Below are positions 53,647-63,153 of a DNA stretch of 64,000 nucleotides, in pieces. The notes beneath the pieces are model-generated. The model was not told the DNA's origin. It made no database searches and worked only from the letters and a program-made list of their open reading frames with translations. Each line of letters starts with the position of its first letter. The stretch's first letter is position 1. Source of the stretch: an uncultured Pelagibacteraceae bacterium (GTDB lineage: Bacteria > Pseudomonadota > Alphaproteobacteria > Pelagibacterales > Pelagibacteraceae); the NCBI GenBank assembly GCA_902527215.1, contig CABZOF010000001.1:292501-356500 (forward strand), given 5' to 3'. The translations under genes and the position numbers were made by a program.

Positions 53647-54912
53647 TTACTCCTTATTTATTCTAGATTTTATACTCAAAGCATGACCTTTTAATTCTTC
53701 ATACTCAGCGAGATGTGTAGCGTATTCTCCTATTTTCTCAACACCTTTTTTTGAAAGAGTTATAAGGCTAATTTTTTTATAAAATTCACTTAAACTTAAC
53801 CCTGATGAAAATTTAGCTGATGCATTAGTTGGTAATACATGATTTGTCCCAACAGCATAGTCGCTTAATGCCATAGGAGAATATTTTCCTATACAAATAC
53901 TTCCCGCATTAACAATTTTATCTTTATACTTTTTATAATTGCCAACATTTATTTCTAGGTGTTCAGGAGCTATCTCATTGATTGCATCAATAATTTGTCT
54001 ATCATTATTTACTTTTAAAATTAGTCCATTATTTTTAATGCTTTTAGATGCAATACTTTTTCTTGGAATATCTTTTAATTTTACTTCTAAATCTTTCTTA
54101 AATTTTTCGATCAAATTAGAACTTTTAGTGATTAATATACACTGTGAATTTGAGTCGTGTTCTGCTTGTCCAATCATAGATGTAGTAATTTGATTTAAAT
54201 TAGTTTTACTATCTGCTAACACTGTAATCTCAGAAGGACCTGCAATCATTCCTTCAATACCTACATCTCCAAATACTTGTCTTTTAGCACCAGCAACAAA
54301 GATATTGCCAGGTCCAACAATTTTATTTACTTTTTGAATATAAGTTAAACTGCCAATAGCTTGTGCACCTCCCATTGAATAAATTTCTTTTATTCCTACC
54401 TTTTTTGCAGCATATAAAACTGCAGAGTTTAATTTTCCTCTATTTTTTGGACTCGCTAGTACAATTCTTTTAACACCTGCAATTTTTGCTGGGATGGCAT
54501 TCATCAATAATGTAGATGGTAAGTTTGCTGGAACATAAATGCCAACAGATTGAATTGGCACATATTTATATTCAATTTTATTATTTAGATTATCTTTATA
54601 AAAAATATCTTTAGTTTTTTGTAAATTATGGAATTTGAGTATACGTTTATAAGTAAAATCTATAGCTCTTTTAATTGTTGGATCTAAAGATTTAATTGCT
54701 TTGTTAATTTGCTTAATACTTGGTTTAATTTGACTATTTTTGCTAAATTTTTTCTCGTATTTTAAAAGACTTTTATTTTTATTTTTTTTAATATCTTTTA
54801 AAATGTTAGATATAGTTTTACTTTCAATTCTTTTTTCAGATCTCCTTGAATCTAAAAAATTTGTTAAGTTATTTAAGTAGTTTTTTTTATTACAGTTAAT
54901 TACTTTTATCAT
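53647..54912 (-). CDS. hisD: Histidinol dehydrogenase
   Basis: A 421-residue zinc enzyme that oxidises histidinol to histidine in two NAD-dependent steps, the end of the pathway. Clear blocks are PIQSVGIYVPANLPSTLLMN, IYSMGGAQAIGSLTYI, KIVGPGNIFVAGAKRQVFG, IAGPSEITVLAD, the catalytic EHDSNSQ, and NAGSICIGKYSPMALSDYAVGTNHVLPT. It overlaps the DUF2948 gene by 17 bases. With hisG, hisZ and hisS nearby, histidine functions are concentrated here. Confidence 0.96.
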   Translation of the reverse strand: MIKVINCNKKNYLNNLTNFLDSRRSEKRIESKTISNILKDIKKNKNKSLLKYEKKFSKNSQIKPSIKQINKAIKSLDPTIKRAIDFTYKRILKFHNLQKTKDIFYKDNLNNKIEYKYVPIQSVGIYVPANLPSTLLMNAIPAKIAGVKRIVLASPKNRGKLNSAVLYAAKKVGIKEIYSMGGAQAIGSLTYIQKVNKIVGPGNIFVAGAKRQVFGDVGIEGMIAGPSEITVLADSKTNLNQITTSMIGQAEHDSNSQCILITKSSNLIEKFKKDLEVKLKDIPRKSIASKSIKNNGLILKVNNDRQIIDAINEIAPEHLEINVGNYKKYKDKIVNAGSICIGKYSPMALSDYAVGTNHVLPTNASAKFSSGLSLSEFYKKISLITLSKKGVEKIGEYATHLAEYEELKGHALSIKSRINKE

Positions 54913-55306
54913 TTACTATTTTTTGGTCCTCAAGTGTCACCTCAATTACTTCTGCGGCAAGAGTTATAATTCTATTTTTTGAAAATAACAGAGTTATTTC
55001 AAAATTCTCCTCTTTCTTAAAAATATCAATTGTTAATAATTCTAACGTAAGATTAGTATCTTTTTGGTCTATATTCTTTGATTTTGACGAATTAATAAAT
55101 TCAAATTTAATAATACTATTTATTAATTTATTTTTGTTCTCCTCTTCTTTGCTAAATCTTGATATTGATATCAAAAAAATCTTATTGGAAGCTAAATATT
55201 TAACATCATCAATATTAACTTTTCCCTCAGAACAGCAAGCTGAAATAATGTGAAGGTCTTCAGGAGTTTGTGCAATTATCTTTTTTAAGTACTGATTTTC
55301 CATCAA
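54896..55306 (-). CDS. DUF2948 family protein
   Basis: A 136-residue protein of the alphaproteobacterial DUF2948 family, recognised by the opening TPEDLHIISACCSEGKVNIDDVKYLASNK, the ISRF segment, and the C-terminal IITLAAEVIEVTLED. It sits between murA (four-base overlap) and hisD (17-base overlap), as it does in other alphaproteobacteria. No function is established. An ATG one codon later is equally possible. Confidence 0.8.
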   Translation of the reverse strand: MMENQYLKKIIAQTPEDLHIISACCSEGKVNIDDVKYLASNKIFLISISRFSKEEENKNKLINSIIKFEFINSSKSKNIDQKDTNLTLELLTIDIFKKEENFEITLLFSKNRIITLAAEVIEVTLEDQKIVNDKSN

Positions 55307-56565
55307 TTAACGCGTCGAATGTTTACCCCAATTTTTCTCAGTTTATTCTCTATATTTTCATATCCTCTATCAAGGTGATAAATTCTATTAATTGTAGATG
55401 ACCCTGTGGCAACTGTTGCAGCTAAAACTAATGCAACCGAGGCTCTTAAGTCACTAGACATTAATTCAGCGGCTTGAAAGTTAGTATCACCTGAAATAAA
55501 TGCCTTATTTTTTTTAATTAAAATCTCAGCACCTAATCTTCTTAATTCAGCTACATGCATAAATCTATTTTCGAAAATACTTTCTGTTATTGAACTTTTG
55601 CCTTTAGCCTTACAAAGTAGAACCATAAACTGTGCTTGTAAATCCGTAGGAAAGTTTGGATATTCTTTAGTAACTAAATTAGTTAAATTTTTGATTTTTT
55701 TTGGGCCAGATATGCGAATTTGATTTTTAGCTACTTTAATTTTTGCTCCAACTTTTTTTAGTAATGATAATTCTGTTTTAATAATTTTTGGATCAAAATT
55801 ATTTATTTTTAAATTACCTCCAGTTAAACATGCTGCTACACAAAAAGTTCCTGTTTCTATTCTGTCTGACATCACAGAATAACTTGTGCTTTCTAAAGAT
55901 TTAATACCCTCTATCCTCAAAGTGCGTTTGCCTATAAATTTTATTTTTGCACCACCTGATTTTAAAAAATTAATTAAATCAATTATTTCTGGCTCGATAG
56001 CACAATTTCTAAGGATGGTAATTCCATTAGCTAAACATGCAGCTATAATTGTATTTTCAGTTGCTCCAACACTAATCTTTGAAAATCTAATTTTTGCACC
56101 TTTTAGCTTTCCTCTTGTATGTGCATGGATATAACCTTTTTTAATCTCATATTTCATTCCAAGTTTTTTGAGTGCATTCAGGTGGTAATTTACAGGTCTT
56201 GCTCCTATTAAGCATCCACCTGGCAAAGAAGCAATTGACTTTTGATGCTTAGCAACAAGTGCACCTAAAACTAATATTCCAGCTCTCATAGTTCTGACAA
56301 GTGAATACGTTGCGAGATAATTTTGTTTTTTTTTCTTTGTTATTTTAACATTTTTTTTATTTTTACTAAATTGAATTACTGATCCAAGAGATTTTAGAAG
56401 GTTAATCATTGTATCTATATCTTTAACGCGAGGTAAATTTTTTATTATGACCTCTTTTTCAAATAAGATAGTTGATGCTAAAATTGGTAAGGCAGCATTT
56501 TTTGATCCGGAAATTGAAATTTCACCCTTTATTTTGCAAGGGCCTTTAACAATAAATTTGTCCAT
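55303..56565 (-). CDS. murA: UDP-N-acetylglucosamine 1-carboxyvinyltransferase
   Basis: A 420-residue enzyme for the first committed step of peptidoglycan synthesis, adding enolpyruvate from PEP. The loop LPGGCLIGARPVNYHL carries the catalytic Cys that fosfomycin targets. Other family blocks are GSKNAALPILA at the N-terminus, SVGATENTI, DRIETGTF, FPTDLQAQF, ENRFMHVAEL and IYHLDRGYENIENKL. It starts two bases after dcd ends, so the two are likely cotranscribed. Confidence 0.97.
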   Translation of the reverse strand: MDKFIVKGPCKIKGEISISGSKNAALPILASTILFEKEVIIKNLPRVKDIDTMINLLKSLGSVIQFSKNKKNVKITKKKKQNYLATYSLVRTMRAGILVLGALVAKHQKSIASLPGGCLIGARPVNYHLNALKKLGMKYEIKKGYIHAHTRGKLKGAKIRFSKISVGATENTIIAACLANGITILRNCAIEPEIIDLINFLKSGGAKIKFIGKRTLRIEGIKSLESTSYSVMSDRIETGTFCVAACLTGGNLKINNFDPKIIKTELSLLKKVGAKIKVAKNQIRISGPKKIKNLTNLVTKEYPNFPTDLQAQFMVLLCKAKGKSSITESIFENRFMHVAELRRLGAEILIKKNKAFISGDTNFQAAELMSSDLRASVALVLAATVATGSSTINRIYHLDRGYENIENKLRKIGVNIRRVN

Positions 56566-56567
56566 TA

Positions 56568-57122
56568 TTATATTTTTGGAAGTGTAACTCCCTTTTGACC
56601 CTGATATTTACCATTTCTATCTGCATATGAAACAGCTGGATCCTCATTGCCCTTTATAAAAACAAATTGAGCAACACCCTCATTAGCGTAAATTTTTGCT
56701 GGCAACGGCGTTGTATTAGAAAATTCTAATGTTACGTGTCCTTCCCAACCTGGCTCGAGAGGTGTTACATTTACAATTATTCCACATCTTGCATATGTAG
56801 ATTTTCCCAAACATATGACCAAAACGTTTTTAGGTATCTTAAAGTATTCCACTGTTCTCGCTAATACGAAAGAATTTGGTGGTATTATGCATTCAGATGA
56901 GTTTTTTGTTATAAAATTCGAAGATTTAAAGTTTTTTGGATCAACAATTTCTGAGTTTACATTAGTGAAAATTTTAAATTCATCAGATACTCTAGCATCA
57001 TAACCATATGATGATACACCAAATGATATTTTGTCTCCTCTAACTTGTTTGTCTTCAAAAGGAGAGATCATATCATTTTCTCTGGCCATTTGAATAATCC
57101 ATTTATCAGATTGAACTGACAT
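56568..57122 (-). CDS. dcd: dCTP deaminase
   Basis: A 184-residue trimeric enzyme that deaminates dCTP to dUTP for thymidylate synthesis. [39 protein letters not shown] (with the catalytic Glu) and the C-terminal [19 protein letters not shown] are conserved. Its ATG overlaps the TAA of a 34-residue basic ORF upstream. Length fits the monofunctional deaminase. Confidence 0.96.
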   Translation of the reverse strand: MSVQSDKWIIQMARENDMISPFEDKQVRGDKISFGVSSYGYDARVSDEFKIFTNVNSEIVDPKNFKSSNFITKNSSECIIPPNSFVLARTVEYFKIPKNVLVICLGKSTYARCGIIVNVTPLEPGWEGHVTLEFSNTTPLPAKIYANEGVAQFVFIKGNEDPAVSYADRNGKYQGQKGVTLPKI

Positions 57123-57226
57123 TATTTATTTTTTTTCTTAGTTTTTTTTTGAAATTCTTTTCTTTTTTTTAAATTTTTTCTTAAAGCAAGTTCAAGTTTA
57201 CTAAAATTATTCTTTTTTGAACTCAT
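57122..57226 (-). CDS. Lys-rich 34-residue peptide
   Basis: A small [23 protein letters not shown] and then a Lys-rich tail. Its TAA overlaps the dcd ATG (TAATG), and its ATG lies three bases after the end of another small basic ORF. The tight spacing suggests it is translated in the same run. A basic peptide of this kind could bind RNA or the ribosome. No family was recognised. Confidence 0.5.
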   Translation of the reverse strand: MSSKKNNFSKLELALRKNLKKRKEFQKKTKKKNK

Positions 57227-57229
57227 TAT

Positions 57230-57427
57230 TTATTTTTTGTCAGGATTTGTAAGATGATCAAGAGTTATTACCTGATCAAGAGGAATTGTTTTATCTTCTT
57301 CAACTTTAATCGGGGCAGTTTTCACCTGCTTCTTAGCTCTTTTTTCTGCAAGCTTTTTTTCTCTTTTTGCTTTTTTTTCCATGAGCTTTGCATTTTTGTT
57401 AGCTCCATATGTGTAGTGAATTCCCAT
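57230..57427 (-). CDS. Small basic protein, unrecognised
   Basis: A 65-residue ORF. The opening MGIHYTYGANKNAKLMEKKA is followed by a Lys/Arg/Glu-rich helix (about 14-36) and a hydrophobic acidic end (DKTIPLDQVITLDHLTNPDKK). It looks like a real short protein and begins the run leading to dcd and murA. No family was recognised. Confidence 0.6.
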   Translation of the reverse strand: MGIHYTYGANKNAKLMEKKAKREKKLAEKRAKKQVKTAPIKVEEDKTIPLDQVITLDHLTNPDKK

Positions 57428-57521
57428 AACATTTTCCTAAGATAGATATAGCTTATTTTCAAAAAAAATTAAGGCAATAATTTGAAATAATTAAATTTAT
57501 ACACTAATTTAAGTAAATATT

Positions 57522-57595
57522 GCCCCTATAGTTAAATGGTATAACACATCCATGGTAAGGATGAGTTTCCAGTTCAATTCTGGATGGGGGCACCA
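57522..57595 (+). tRNA. tRNA-Thr (anticodon GGT)
   Basis: A 74-nt cloverleaf with encoded CCA. The acceptor arm GCCCCTA pairs with TGGGGGC (one G-U), the D arm is GTTA/TAAC, and the anticodon stem CATCC/GGATG closes ATGGTAA with GGU at 34-36. The T arm is TCCAG-TTCAATT-CTGGA. It is the only plus-strand tRNA in the window and stands alone. Confidence 0.93.
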
Positions 57596-57604
57596 TTGTT
57601 ATTT

Positions 57605-58318
57605 TTAATAAAATTTTTTTTTTAAAAAAAGACCAATTAAAACTAAAAATAAAATTCCAAGAATTGGTAAATAAATATCTGGGGAAAAAATTAATTCTAA
57701 AAAACTTGGTACCTCGGAATTTTCCTCTAAAATTTTACTCAAACCAGCGCCAAGAGATGCTCCAACAAATAATTGTGGGGTCATTCCAATTATCGATCCA
57801 AGAAAAAAATTTTTAACCTTAACATTAAAAATTGTTGGTAATATATTTGATATAAAAAAAGGAATGCCACCTATAAATCTATAAATTAGAAAAAAAACAA
57901 ATTCATTTTTTTTAAACTTCTCGGTCAAATTACTAAAACGAGACGAAAATTTTTCTTCTACTAAATTTTTTAAAAAATAATTTGCAAACATATAAAGAAG
58001 TGTTGCACCACTTGATAATCCAAGTACTATAAGTAGTGTTCCTAACCACTTTCCAAATATAAAACCGCCAACTAGAAATACAGGCGATCCAAAGCCTAAC
58101 AAGAGAACCCAGATTATGGTGCCTATTAAAAAAATAATACTTGATAAAATAATATTACTATTTTTAATATTAACTAAAGCTTCTCTATTTTGTCTTATTA
58201 ATTCATAACTTGAAAAATCCTGAAAGGTAAAGTTATTAAAAAAAATCATTAAAAAAACAAATACTATCAAAATGTAGGCAGAGCCTAAAAATAGTTTAAT
58301 TTTTTTTTCTTTATTCAT
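57605..58318 (-). CDS. VTT/TVP38-family (DedA-like) membrane protein
   Basis: A 237-residue inner-membrane protein with about five hydrophobic segments. The VTT signature is present: LLGFGSPVFLVGGFIFGKWLGTLLIVLG, then FFLIYRFIGGIPFFISNILPTIFNV with the conserved Arg, Pro and Asn, then IGMTPQLFVGASLG. Related proteins move lipids across the membrane or help proton-coupled transport; its substrate here is not known. It is transcribed alone and is divergent from rpmH. Confidence 0.87.
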   Translation of the reverse strand: MNKEKKIKLFLGSAYILIVFVFLMIFFNNFTFQDFSSYELIRQNREALVNIKNSNIILSSIIFLIGTIIWVLLLGFGSPVFLVGGFIFGKWLGTLLIVLGLSSGATLLYMFANYFLKNLVEEKFSSRFSNLTEKFKKNEFVFFLIYRFIGGIPFFISNILPTIFNVKVKNFFLGSIIGMTPQLFVGASLGAGLSKILEENSEVPSFLELIFSPDIYLPILGILFLVLIGLFLKKKFY

Positions 58319-58400
58319 TGATTTTTAACTTATTAAAAATCGCTGTACTTATATATATATATTTGTATAACTACCGAAATTTAACATTAATTTAACAACA

Positions 58401-58538
58401 ATGAAACGTACATATCAACCAAGTAACAGAAAAAGAAAAAAGGCTGTTGGCTTTAGAGCAAAAAAAAAGACAAAGGGCGGGAGAAAAGTATTAAAAAGAA
58501 GAAGAGCCAAAGGAAGAAAAAAATTAACAAACGCTTAA
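58401..58538 (+). CDS. rpmH: 50S ribosomal protein L34
   Basis: A 45-residue, very basic ribosomal protein: [20 protein letters not shown], then [20 protein letters not shown], ending LTNA. This is nearly the textbook sequence and length. Its TAA overlaps the ATG of rnpA (TAATG). The rpmH-rnpA-yidD-yidC order is widely conserved. Neither dnaA nor an origin-like array of DnaA boxes is next to it. Confidence 0.97.
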   Translation: MKRTYQPSNRKRKKAVGFRAKKKTKGGRKVLKRRRAKGRKKLTNA

Positions 58539-58879
58539 TGAAAAACAAGATTGTTAGCCTTTCTAAAAATGAGGATTTTAAGTCTATTCTGAGCGGTAAT
58601 AAAATTTCTAACAAATACTTAACAATTTTCTTTAAAAAAATTTCTGATAAAAATAATAATAGATTAAATATTAGTTTTGTAGCCAAAAAGAAAATCGGAA
58701 ATGCAGTAACAAGAAATAGAATTAAAAGAAGACTAAGAAATATTATGAACGAAGCTGTGAAATCAATTAATATTAATTTAAATTATTGTTATTTATTGAT
58801 TGCAAGAATATCTGTTAGCAAAGATCCTTATGAAACAATAAAAAACGCAACAATAGAAGAATTTAAAAAAATTAAATGA
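58538..58879 (+). CDS. rnpA: Ribonuclease P protein component
   Basis: A 113-residue protein that binds the RNase P RNA and helps mature tRNA 5' ends. The RNR signature is TRNRIKRRLRNIMNEA at about 58-73, after the beta-strand segment NISFVAKKKIGNAV. It overlaps rpmH by one base at the start and yidD by four at the end. Length is typical. Confidence 0.95.
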   Translation: MKNKIVSLSKNEDFKSILSGNKISNKYLTIFFKKISDKNNNRLNISFVAKKKIGNAVTRNRIKRRLRNIMNEAVKSININLNYCYLLIARISVSKDPYETIKNATIEEFKKIK

Positions 58880-59118
58880 CAAATTTTATTAAATTTTTAA
58901 TGATAAAGATTATTAGGTTTTATCAAATACTGATATCTCCATATATAGGTAATAATTGTAGATATCTTCCAACATGTTCTAATTATTTTATTGAAAACCT
59001 TAAAGAGAATGGAATTTTAAAAGGAAGTATTAATGGATTTAAAAGAATACTTAGTTGTCACCCAATAAAAATTTTGGGTGGTGGAGAGGGATTTGATCCA
59101 GTTAAAAAGAAAAAGTAA
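58876..59118 (+). CDS. yidD: Membrane protein insertion efficiency factor
   Basis: An 80-residue protein with an N-terminal amphipathic helix and the conserved CRYLPTCSNYFIENLKENG (C28 and C34) plus SCHPI and GGGEGFDPV. YidD assists insertion by YidC, whose gene starts three bases later. It overlaps rnpA by four bases. Confidence 0.95.
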   Translation: MTNFIKFLMIKIIRFYQILISPYIGNNCRYLPTCSNYFIENLKENGILKGSINGFKRILSCHPIKILGGGEGFDPVKKKK

Positions 59119-59121
59119 TTT

Positions 59122-60804
59122 ATGGATACCAAAAACGTAATTGCCGCAATATCTCTAAGTGCAGCTGTAATAATACTTTATAGTCTATTTTTCGCTCCAG
59201 CAGTAGTAGACCAAAAAGATATTCCAAATGACAAAAATATTACCAGTGAAAATTCCTCAACGGATGCACCATCATTAGTTCAGGACGAAGAAACAATTAA
59301 AATATCTAGAAATGATGCTTTAAAAGAAAACGAAAGAGTTCTTTTTGAAAATGACAAAATTAAAGGCTCAATTTCATTAATTGGATCCTCAATAGACGAC
59401 TTAACTTTTAAAAATTATACAAATACTTTAAATGGAGATGATAATGTAATCTTATTAAATCCTAAACAGTCTAATAATGGATATTATGTAGAGACTGGTT
59501 GGGCAACAACTAATAAAAACATTGACTTGCCAAACTCAAAATCTGTATGGAATATTGAAGGCAATAAAAAACTTACACCTAATTCTCCAGTTAGATTAAG
59601 ATGGACTAATAATCAAAATATTAAATTCGTAAAAGAAATAAGTTTAGATAATCAATATCTTTTCAATATTACTCAAACAATTATTAACAATTCAGATAAA
59701 ACTTATAATTTTTATCCATATGGACAAATAATAAGAAATGTAGCCCCGGATGTAACTAATTTTTATATTTTGCATGAAGGGTTAATTGGAGTTTTTGATG
59801 ATCAACTAGTTGAAGAAGATTATGATGATATTGAGGAAAAAAAATATTCTAAGAATGCACAATCTGGATGGCTAGGTATAACTGATAAATATTGGCTTAC
59901 TAGTCTTATACCAGAAAAAGATAAAAGTTTTAGATCCGATTTTGATTACAAAAATAAATTCAGAGCAAATTTTATTGAGACTAATGCAACAGAAGTTGGT
60001 GCAAACGAAACAAAAAGTAACTCAATTAGAGTAATAATTGCCGCAAAAGAAGTAAACGTTATTGATGGATATGCAGAAAGTGAGAATATTAATAAGTTTG
60101 ATTTAGCAATAGATTGGGGCTGGTTTTACTTTATTGTGAAACCTTTATTCTTTGCAATTCAATATTTCTTTAATCTAGCTGGCAATTTTGGAATAGCAAT
60201 TATAATGATAACTGCTTGCATAAGATTAGCATTTTTTCCACTTGCAAATTACTCATTTAGGTCAATGGCTAAAATGAAAGTTCTTCAGCCAGAAATGACA
60301 AGACTAAAAGAGTTGCATAAAGAAGATAAAATGAAACTCCAACAAGAGATGATGGCATTATACAAAAGAGAAAAAGTTAATCCGATAAGTGGGTGTCTTC
60401 CAATTTTTATACAGATACCTTTTTTCTTTGCAATTTATAAAGTTTTGTTTGTAACAATTGAGATGAGACATCAGCCATTTTTTGGCTGGATAAAAGATTT
60501 AAGTGAAAGAGATCCTACATCCATATTTAATTTATTTGGACTAATTCCATGGGATCCCCCTTCATTTTTACTAATAGGTGTATGGCCGTGCTTAATGGGT
60601 GTTTCAATGTGGATGCAGCAAAAATTAAATCCAACGCCTCCCGATCCTGTTCAAGCAAAAATATTTATGTTCTTTCCTTTATTTTTGACAGTAATACTAG
60701 CACCTTTCCCGGCAGGACTAGTTATTTACTGGACCATAAATAACATTTTAACAATGGCGCAACAGTACATAATAATCAAAAGAACGACTGTCAAAACTGT
60801 TTAA
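59122..60804 (+). CDS. yidC: Membrane protein insertase YidC
   Basis: A 560-residue insertase of the Gram-negative type. The first membrane helix (about 6-26) is followed by a large periplasmic beta domain (about 55-335). The core of five helices begins with WGWFYFIVKPLFFAIQYFF and includes the conserved FPLANYSFRSMAKMKVLQPEM, the hydrophilic-groove Arg in that core, and FIQIPFFFAIYKVLF. It is the last of the rpmH-rnpA-yidD-yidC group; argB follows at six bases. The engB GTPase gene often found after yidC is not here. Confidence 0.96.
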   Translation: MDTKNVIAAISLSAAVIILYSLFFAPAVVDQKDIPNDKNITSENSSTDAPSLVQDEETIKISRNDALKENERVLFENDKIKGSISLIGSSIDDLTFKNYTNTLNGDDNVILLNPKQSNNGYYVETGWATTNKNIDLPNSKSVWNIEGNKKLTPNSPVRLRWTNNQNIKFVKEISLDNQYLFNITQTIINNSDKTYNFYPYGQIIRNVAPDVTNFYILHEGLIGVFDDQLVEEDYDDIEEKKYSKNAQSGWLGITDKYWLTSLIPEKDKSFRSDFDYKNKFRANFIETNATEVGANETKSNSIRVIIAAKEVNVIDGYAESENINKFDLAIDWGWFYFIVKPLFFAIQYFFNLAGNFGIAIIMITACIRLAFFPLANYSFRSMAKMKVLQPEMTRLKELHKEDKMKLQQEMMALYKREKVNPISGCLPIFIQIPFFFAIYKVLFVTIEMRHQPFFGWIKDLSERDPTSIFNLFGLIPWDPPSFLLIGVWPCLMGVSMWMQQKLNPTPPDPVQAKIFMFFPLFLTVILAPFPAGLVIYWTINNILTMAQQYIIIKRTTVKTV

Positions 60805-60809
60805 TAGAA

Positions 60810-61658
60810 ATGGAAATAGAAAAAATAGTACCAAGAGATGGTCCTTCCATCGAAGAGGTTAAAAAATATATAGATAAATATAAAAATGAATTAATAGTTA
60901 TTAAATATGGAGGAAATGTTTTTATTGATAGAAATATTTTTAACAATTTTATTTCAGATATAAGTATTCTCAATAAGTTAGGATTATCAATAATAATAGT
61001 TCATGGAGGTGGTCCTAGAATTAAAAGGGAATTGGAAAAATCAAATATACAATCAAAATTTATTAGAGGTTTAAGAGTTACAGACGAAAAAATTATAAAT
61101 ATTGTTGAAGATGTCCTTATTGATTTTAATGAAGATATTGTGAATTCTTTAATTGAAAAAGGTTCAAAAGCAGTCTCATTAAACACAAAAAAAAATAATG
61201 TTATTGAGGTTATTCCAGAAGCAGAGGAACTTGGTTTTGTTGGAAAACCAAATAAAATAAATACAAATATTATAAAAGATATAATTAAGGTACATTCAGT
61301 TCCAATTATATCACCTTTAGGATTAGGTAAAAATAATCAAACATTTAATATTAACGGAGATACAGCAGCTGGTGCTATAGCTAAATCTTTGAAATGTAGA
61401 AGATTATTATTAATGACCAATGTTGAAGGTGTACTAGATAAAGAAAAAAAACTCATTACGGAAATTACATCCTCAGAAATCTTAGAGATGATAAATAATG
61501 AAATTATAACAGAGGGTATGATTCCTAAAATCAACACTTGCTTAGATGCAGTGATGAATGGAGTTACAGGTGTCGGAATTATTGATGGAAGAAAAAAACA
61601 TTCAATTCTTTTTGAGTTATTCTCAGACAAAGGTGCTGGTACATTAATAAGAAAATGA
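60810..61658 (+). CDS. argB: Acetylglutamate kinase
   Basis: A 282-residue amino-acid kinase for the second step of arginine synthesis. The ATP/substrate blocks are VIKYGGNVFID, IVHGGGPRIKRELEK, FNINGDTAAGAIAKSL, LLLMTNVEGVLD, and GMIPKINTCLDAVMNGV. N-terminal residues ahead of the kinase core suggest the arginine-inhibited hexameric form. It overlaps the HAD gene by four bases. Confidence 0.95.
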   Translation: MEIEKIVPRDGPSIEEVKKYIDKYKNELIVIKYGGNVFIDRNIFNNFISDISILNKLGLSIIIVHGGGPRIKRELEKSNIQSKFIRGLRVTDEKIINIVEDVLIDFNEDIVNSLIEKGSKAVSLNTKKNNVIEVIPEAEELGFVGKPNKINTNIIKDIIKVHSVPIISPLGLGKNNQTFNINGDTAAGAIAKSLKCRRLLLMTNVEGVLDKEKKLITEITSSEILEMINNEIITEGMIPKINTCLDAVMNGVTGVGIIDGRKKHSILFELFSDKGAGTLIRK

Positions 61659-62317
61659 AAAATATAAAAAATATTTTATTCGATTGTGATGGAGTTCTTT
61701 ATCAAGATTTAGAGTCTGTATTTGGTCAAGTAAGCAAGAGAATGACACAATACATTTCTGAAAAATTAAAAATTAACTTAGTCGAAGCTAAAAAATTACA
61801 AACTGAATACTTTCATAAATATAATACAAGTCTAAATGGATTAATGATTCATCACGATATTCCTCCTAAAGAGTTTTTAAATTTTGTTCATGACATTGAC
61901 CTATCTTTTATGGAAAAGGATGTTGTTTTGAGAGGTGAAATAGAAAAATTGGATTTAAGAAAGTTTGTTTTTACCAATGGTTCTAGTGAGCATGTTAGTA
62001 ATATAACTACACATCTGGGTATTGATGATCTATTTGAAAACGTATTTGATATAGTCGATGCGGAATATAACCCAAAACCTGCAGCGAAAGCATTCGATCT
62101 GATGGTAAAAAAATTTGATATTGACCCAAAAGAAACAATTTATATTGAAGATATTGCAAAAAACTTGTCAATTGGGAAAGAAAGAGGAGCTACGACAGTT
62201 TGGCTAATCAATAATGAATATTGGGGTAAAAAAGAATCTGATAAAGACTATATTGACTATAAAATAGAAAATCTCTCTTTATTTTTAAAAGAAATAAGGA
62301 TATTAAAAAACTCATAA
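61655..62317 (+). CDS. HAD hydrolase, pyrimidine 5'-nucleotidase type
   Basis: A 220-residue HAD phosphatase. Motif I is FDCDGVLYQD (D10 and D12), motif II is VFTNGSSEH, the Lys of motif III is in YNPKPAAKAF, and motif IV is YIEDIAKNL. The all-helical cap between motifs I and II resembles the SDT1/PpsE group of pyrimidine 5'-nucleotidases. Its start overlaps argB (ATGA), and dapD follows at three bases. The substrate is not proved by sequence. Confidence 0.85.
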   Translation: MKNIKNILFDCDGVLYQDLESVFGQVSKRMTQYISEKLKINLVEAKKLQTEYFHKYNTSLNGLMIHHDIPPKEFLNFVHDIDLSFMEKDVVLRGEIEKLDLRKFVFTNGSSEHVSNITTHLGIDDLFENVFDIVDAEYNPKPAAKAFDLMVKKFDIDPKETIYIEDIAKNLSIGKERGATTVWLINNEYWGKKESDKDYIDYKIENLSLFLKEIRILKNS

Positions 62318-62320
62318 ATT

Positions 62321-63148
62321 ATGAGTATAGAAAACTTCATAAATGAAGCGTGGGAAAAAAGAGATCAAATAAATCCTTATTCAGATCAGTCTTTAAAAGA
62401 TACAATAAATCAAGTCATTGATGACTTAGATAGTGGAAAGTCGCGAGTTGCTGAAAAAATAAATGGTGAATGGATAACTCATCAACATTTGAAAAAAGCA
62501 ATCATGTTAAGTTTTAGATTATATCCAATGGAGAATTTGAACGGTCCATATAGTAGTTGGTATGATAAATCTCATCTACTAAAAGGTAAGACTGCAGGAT
62601 GGACAAAAGAAGATCATGAGAAAGCGGGTTTTAGAATGGTGCCTAACTCTCCAGTAAGAAAAGGAAGTTTTGTTGGAAAGAACGCAGTTTTAATGCCATG
62701 CTACGTTAACATTGGAGCATACATAGATGAAGGAACAATGATTGATACATTTGCAAGAGCAGGAAGCTGTAGCCAAATTGGAAAAAATTGTCATATCTCA
62801 GCAGGTTCAGGTGTAGGTGGAGTTTTAGAACCTGCGCAAGCTCTGCCAACTATTATTGAGGATAATGTTTTTTTAGGTGCGATGTCTGAAGTTGTAGAAG
62901 GTGTAATTGTAGGAGAAGGATCTGTACTGAGTATGGGCATGTACATAGGACAATCTACAAAAATTGTTAATAGAAAAACTGGAGAAATTACTTATGGAAA
63001 AATTCCTCCTTATTCAGTTGTAGTACCAGGTTCACTTCCTGACAAAAATAACCCAACTGCACCTTCACTATATTGTGCTGTAATAATTAAGCAAGTAGAT
63101 GAGAAGACAAGATCTAAAACTTCTATTAACGATCTGCTGAGAGAATAG
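62321..63148 (+). CDS. dapD: Tetrahydrodipicolinate N-succinyltransferase
   Basis: A 275-residue trimeric acyltransferase for the succinylase branch of diaminopimelate and lysine synthesis. The helical N-terminal domain is followed by a left-handed beta helix made of hexapeptide repeats (PVRKGSFVGKNAVLMPCYVN, ISAGSGVGGVLEP, VFLGAMSEVVEGVIVGEGSV). The C-terminus PPYSVVVPGSLP is conserved. dapE follows at five bases, so two consecutive steps of the branch are encoded together. Confidence 0.96.
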   Translation: MSIENFINEAWEKRDQINPYSDQSLKDTINQVIDDLDSGKSRVAEKINGEWITHQHLKKAIMLSFRLYPMENLNGPYSSWYDKSHLLKGKTAGWTKEDHEKAGFRMVPNSPVRKGSFVGKNAVLMPCYVNIGAYIDEGTMIDTFARAGSCSQIGKNCHISAGSGVGGVLEPAQALPTIIEDNVFLGAMSEVVEGVIVGEGSVLSMGMYIGQSTKIVNRKTGEITYGKIPPYSVVVPGSLPDKNNPTAPSLYCAVIIKQVDEKTRSKTSINDLLRE

Positions 63149-63153
63149 TTTCG

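Noticed and set aside
58320..58400. Replication origin next to rpmH
   Set aside because: No DnaA boxes and no dnaA gene were seen; only AT-rich sequence that fits a promoter.
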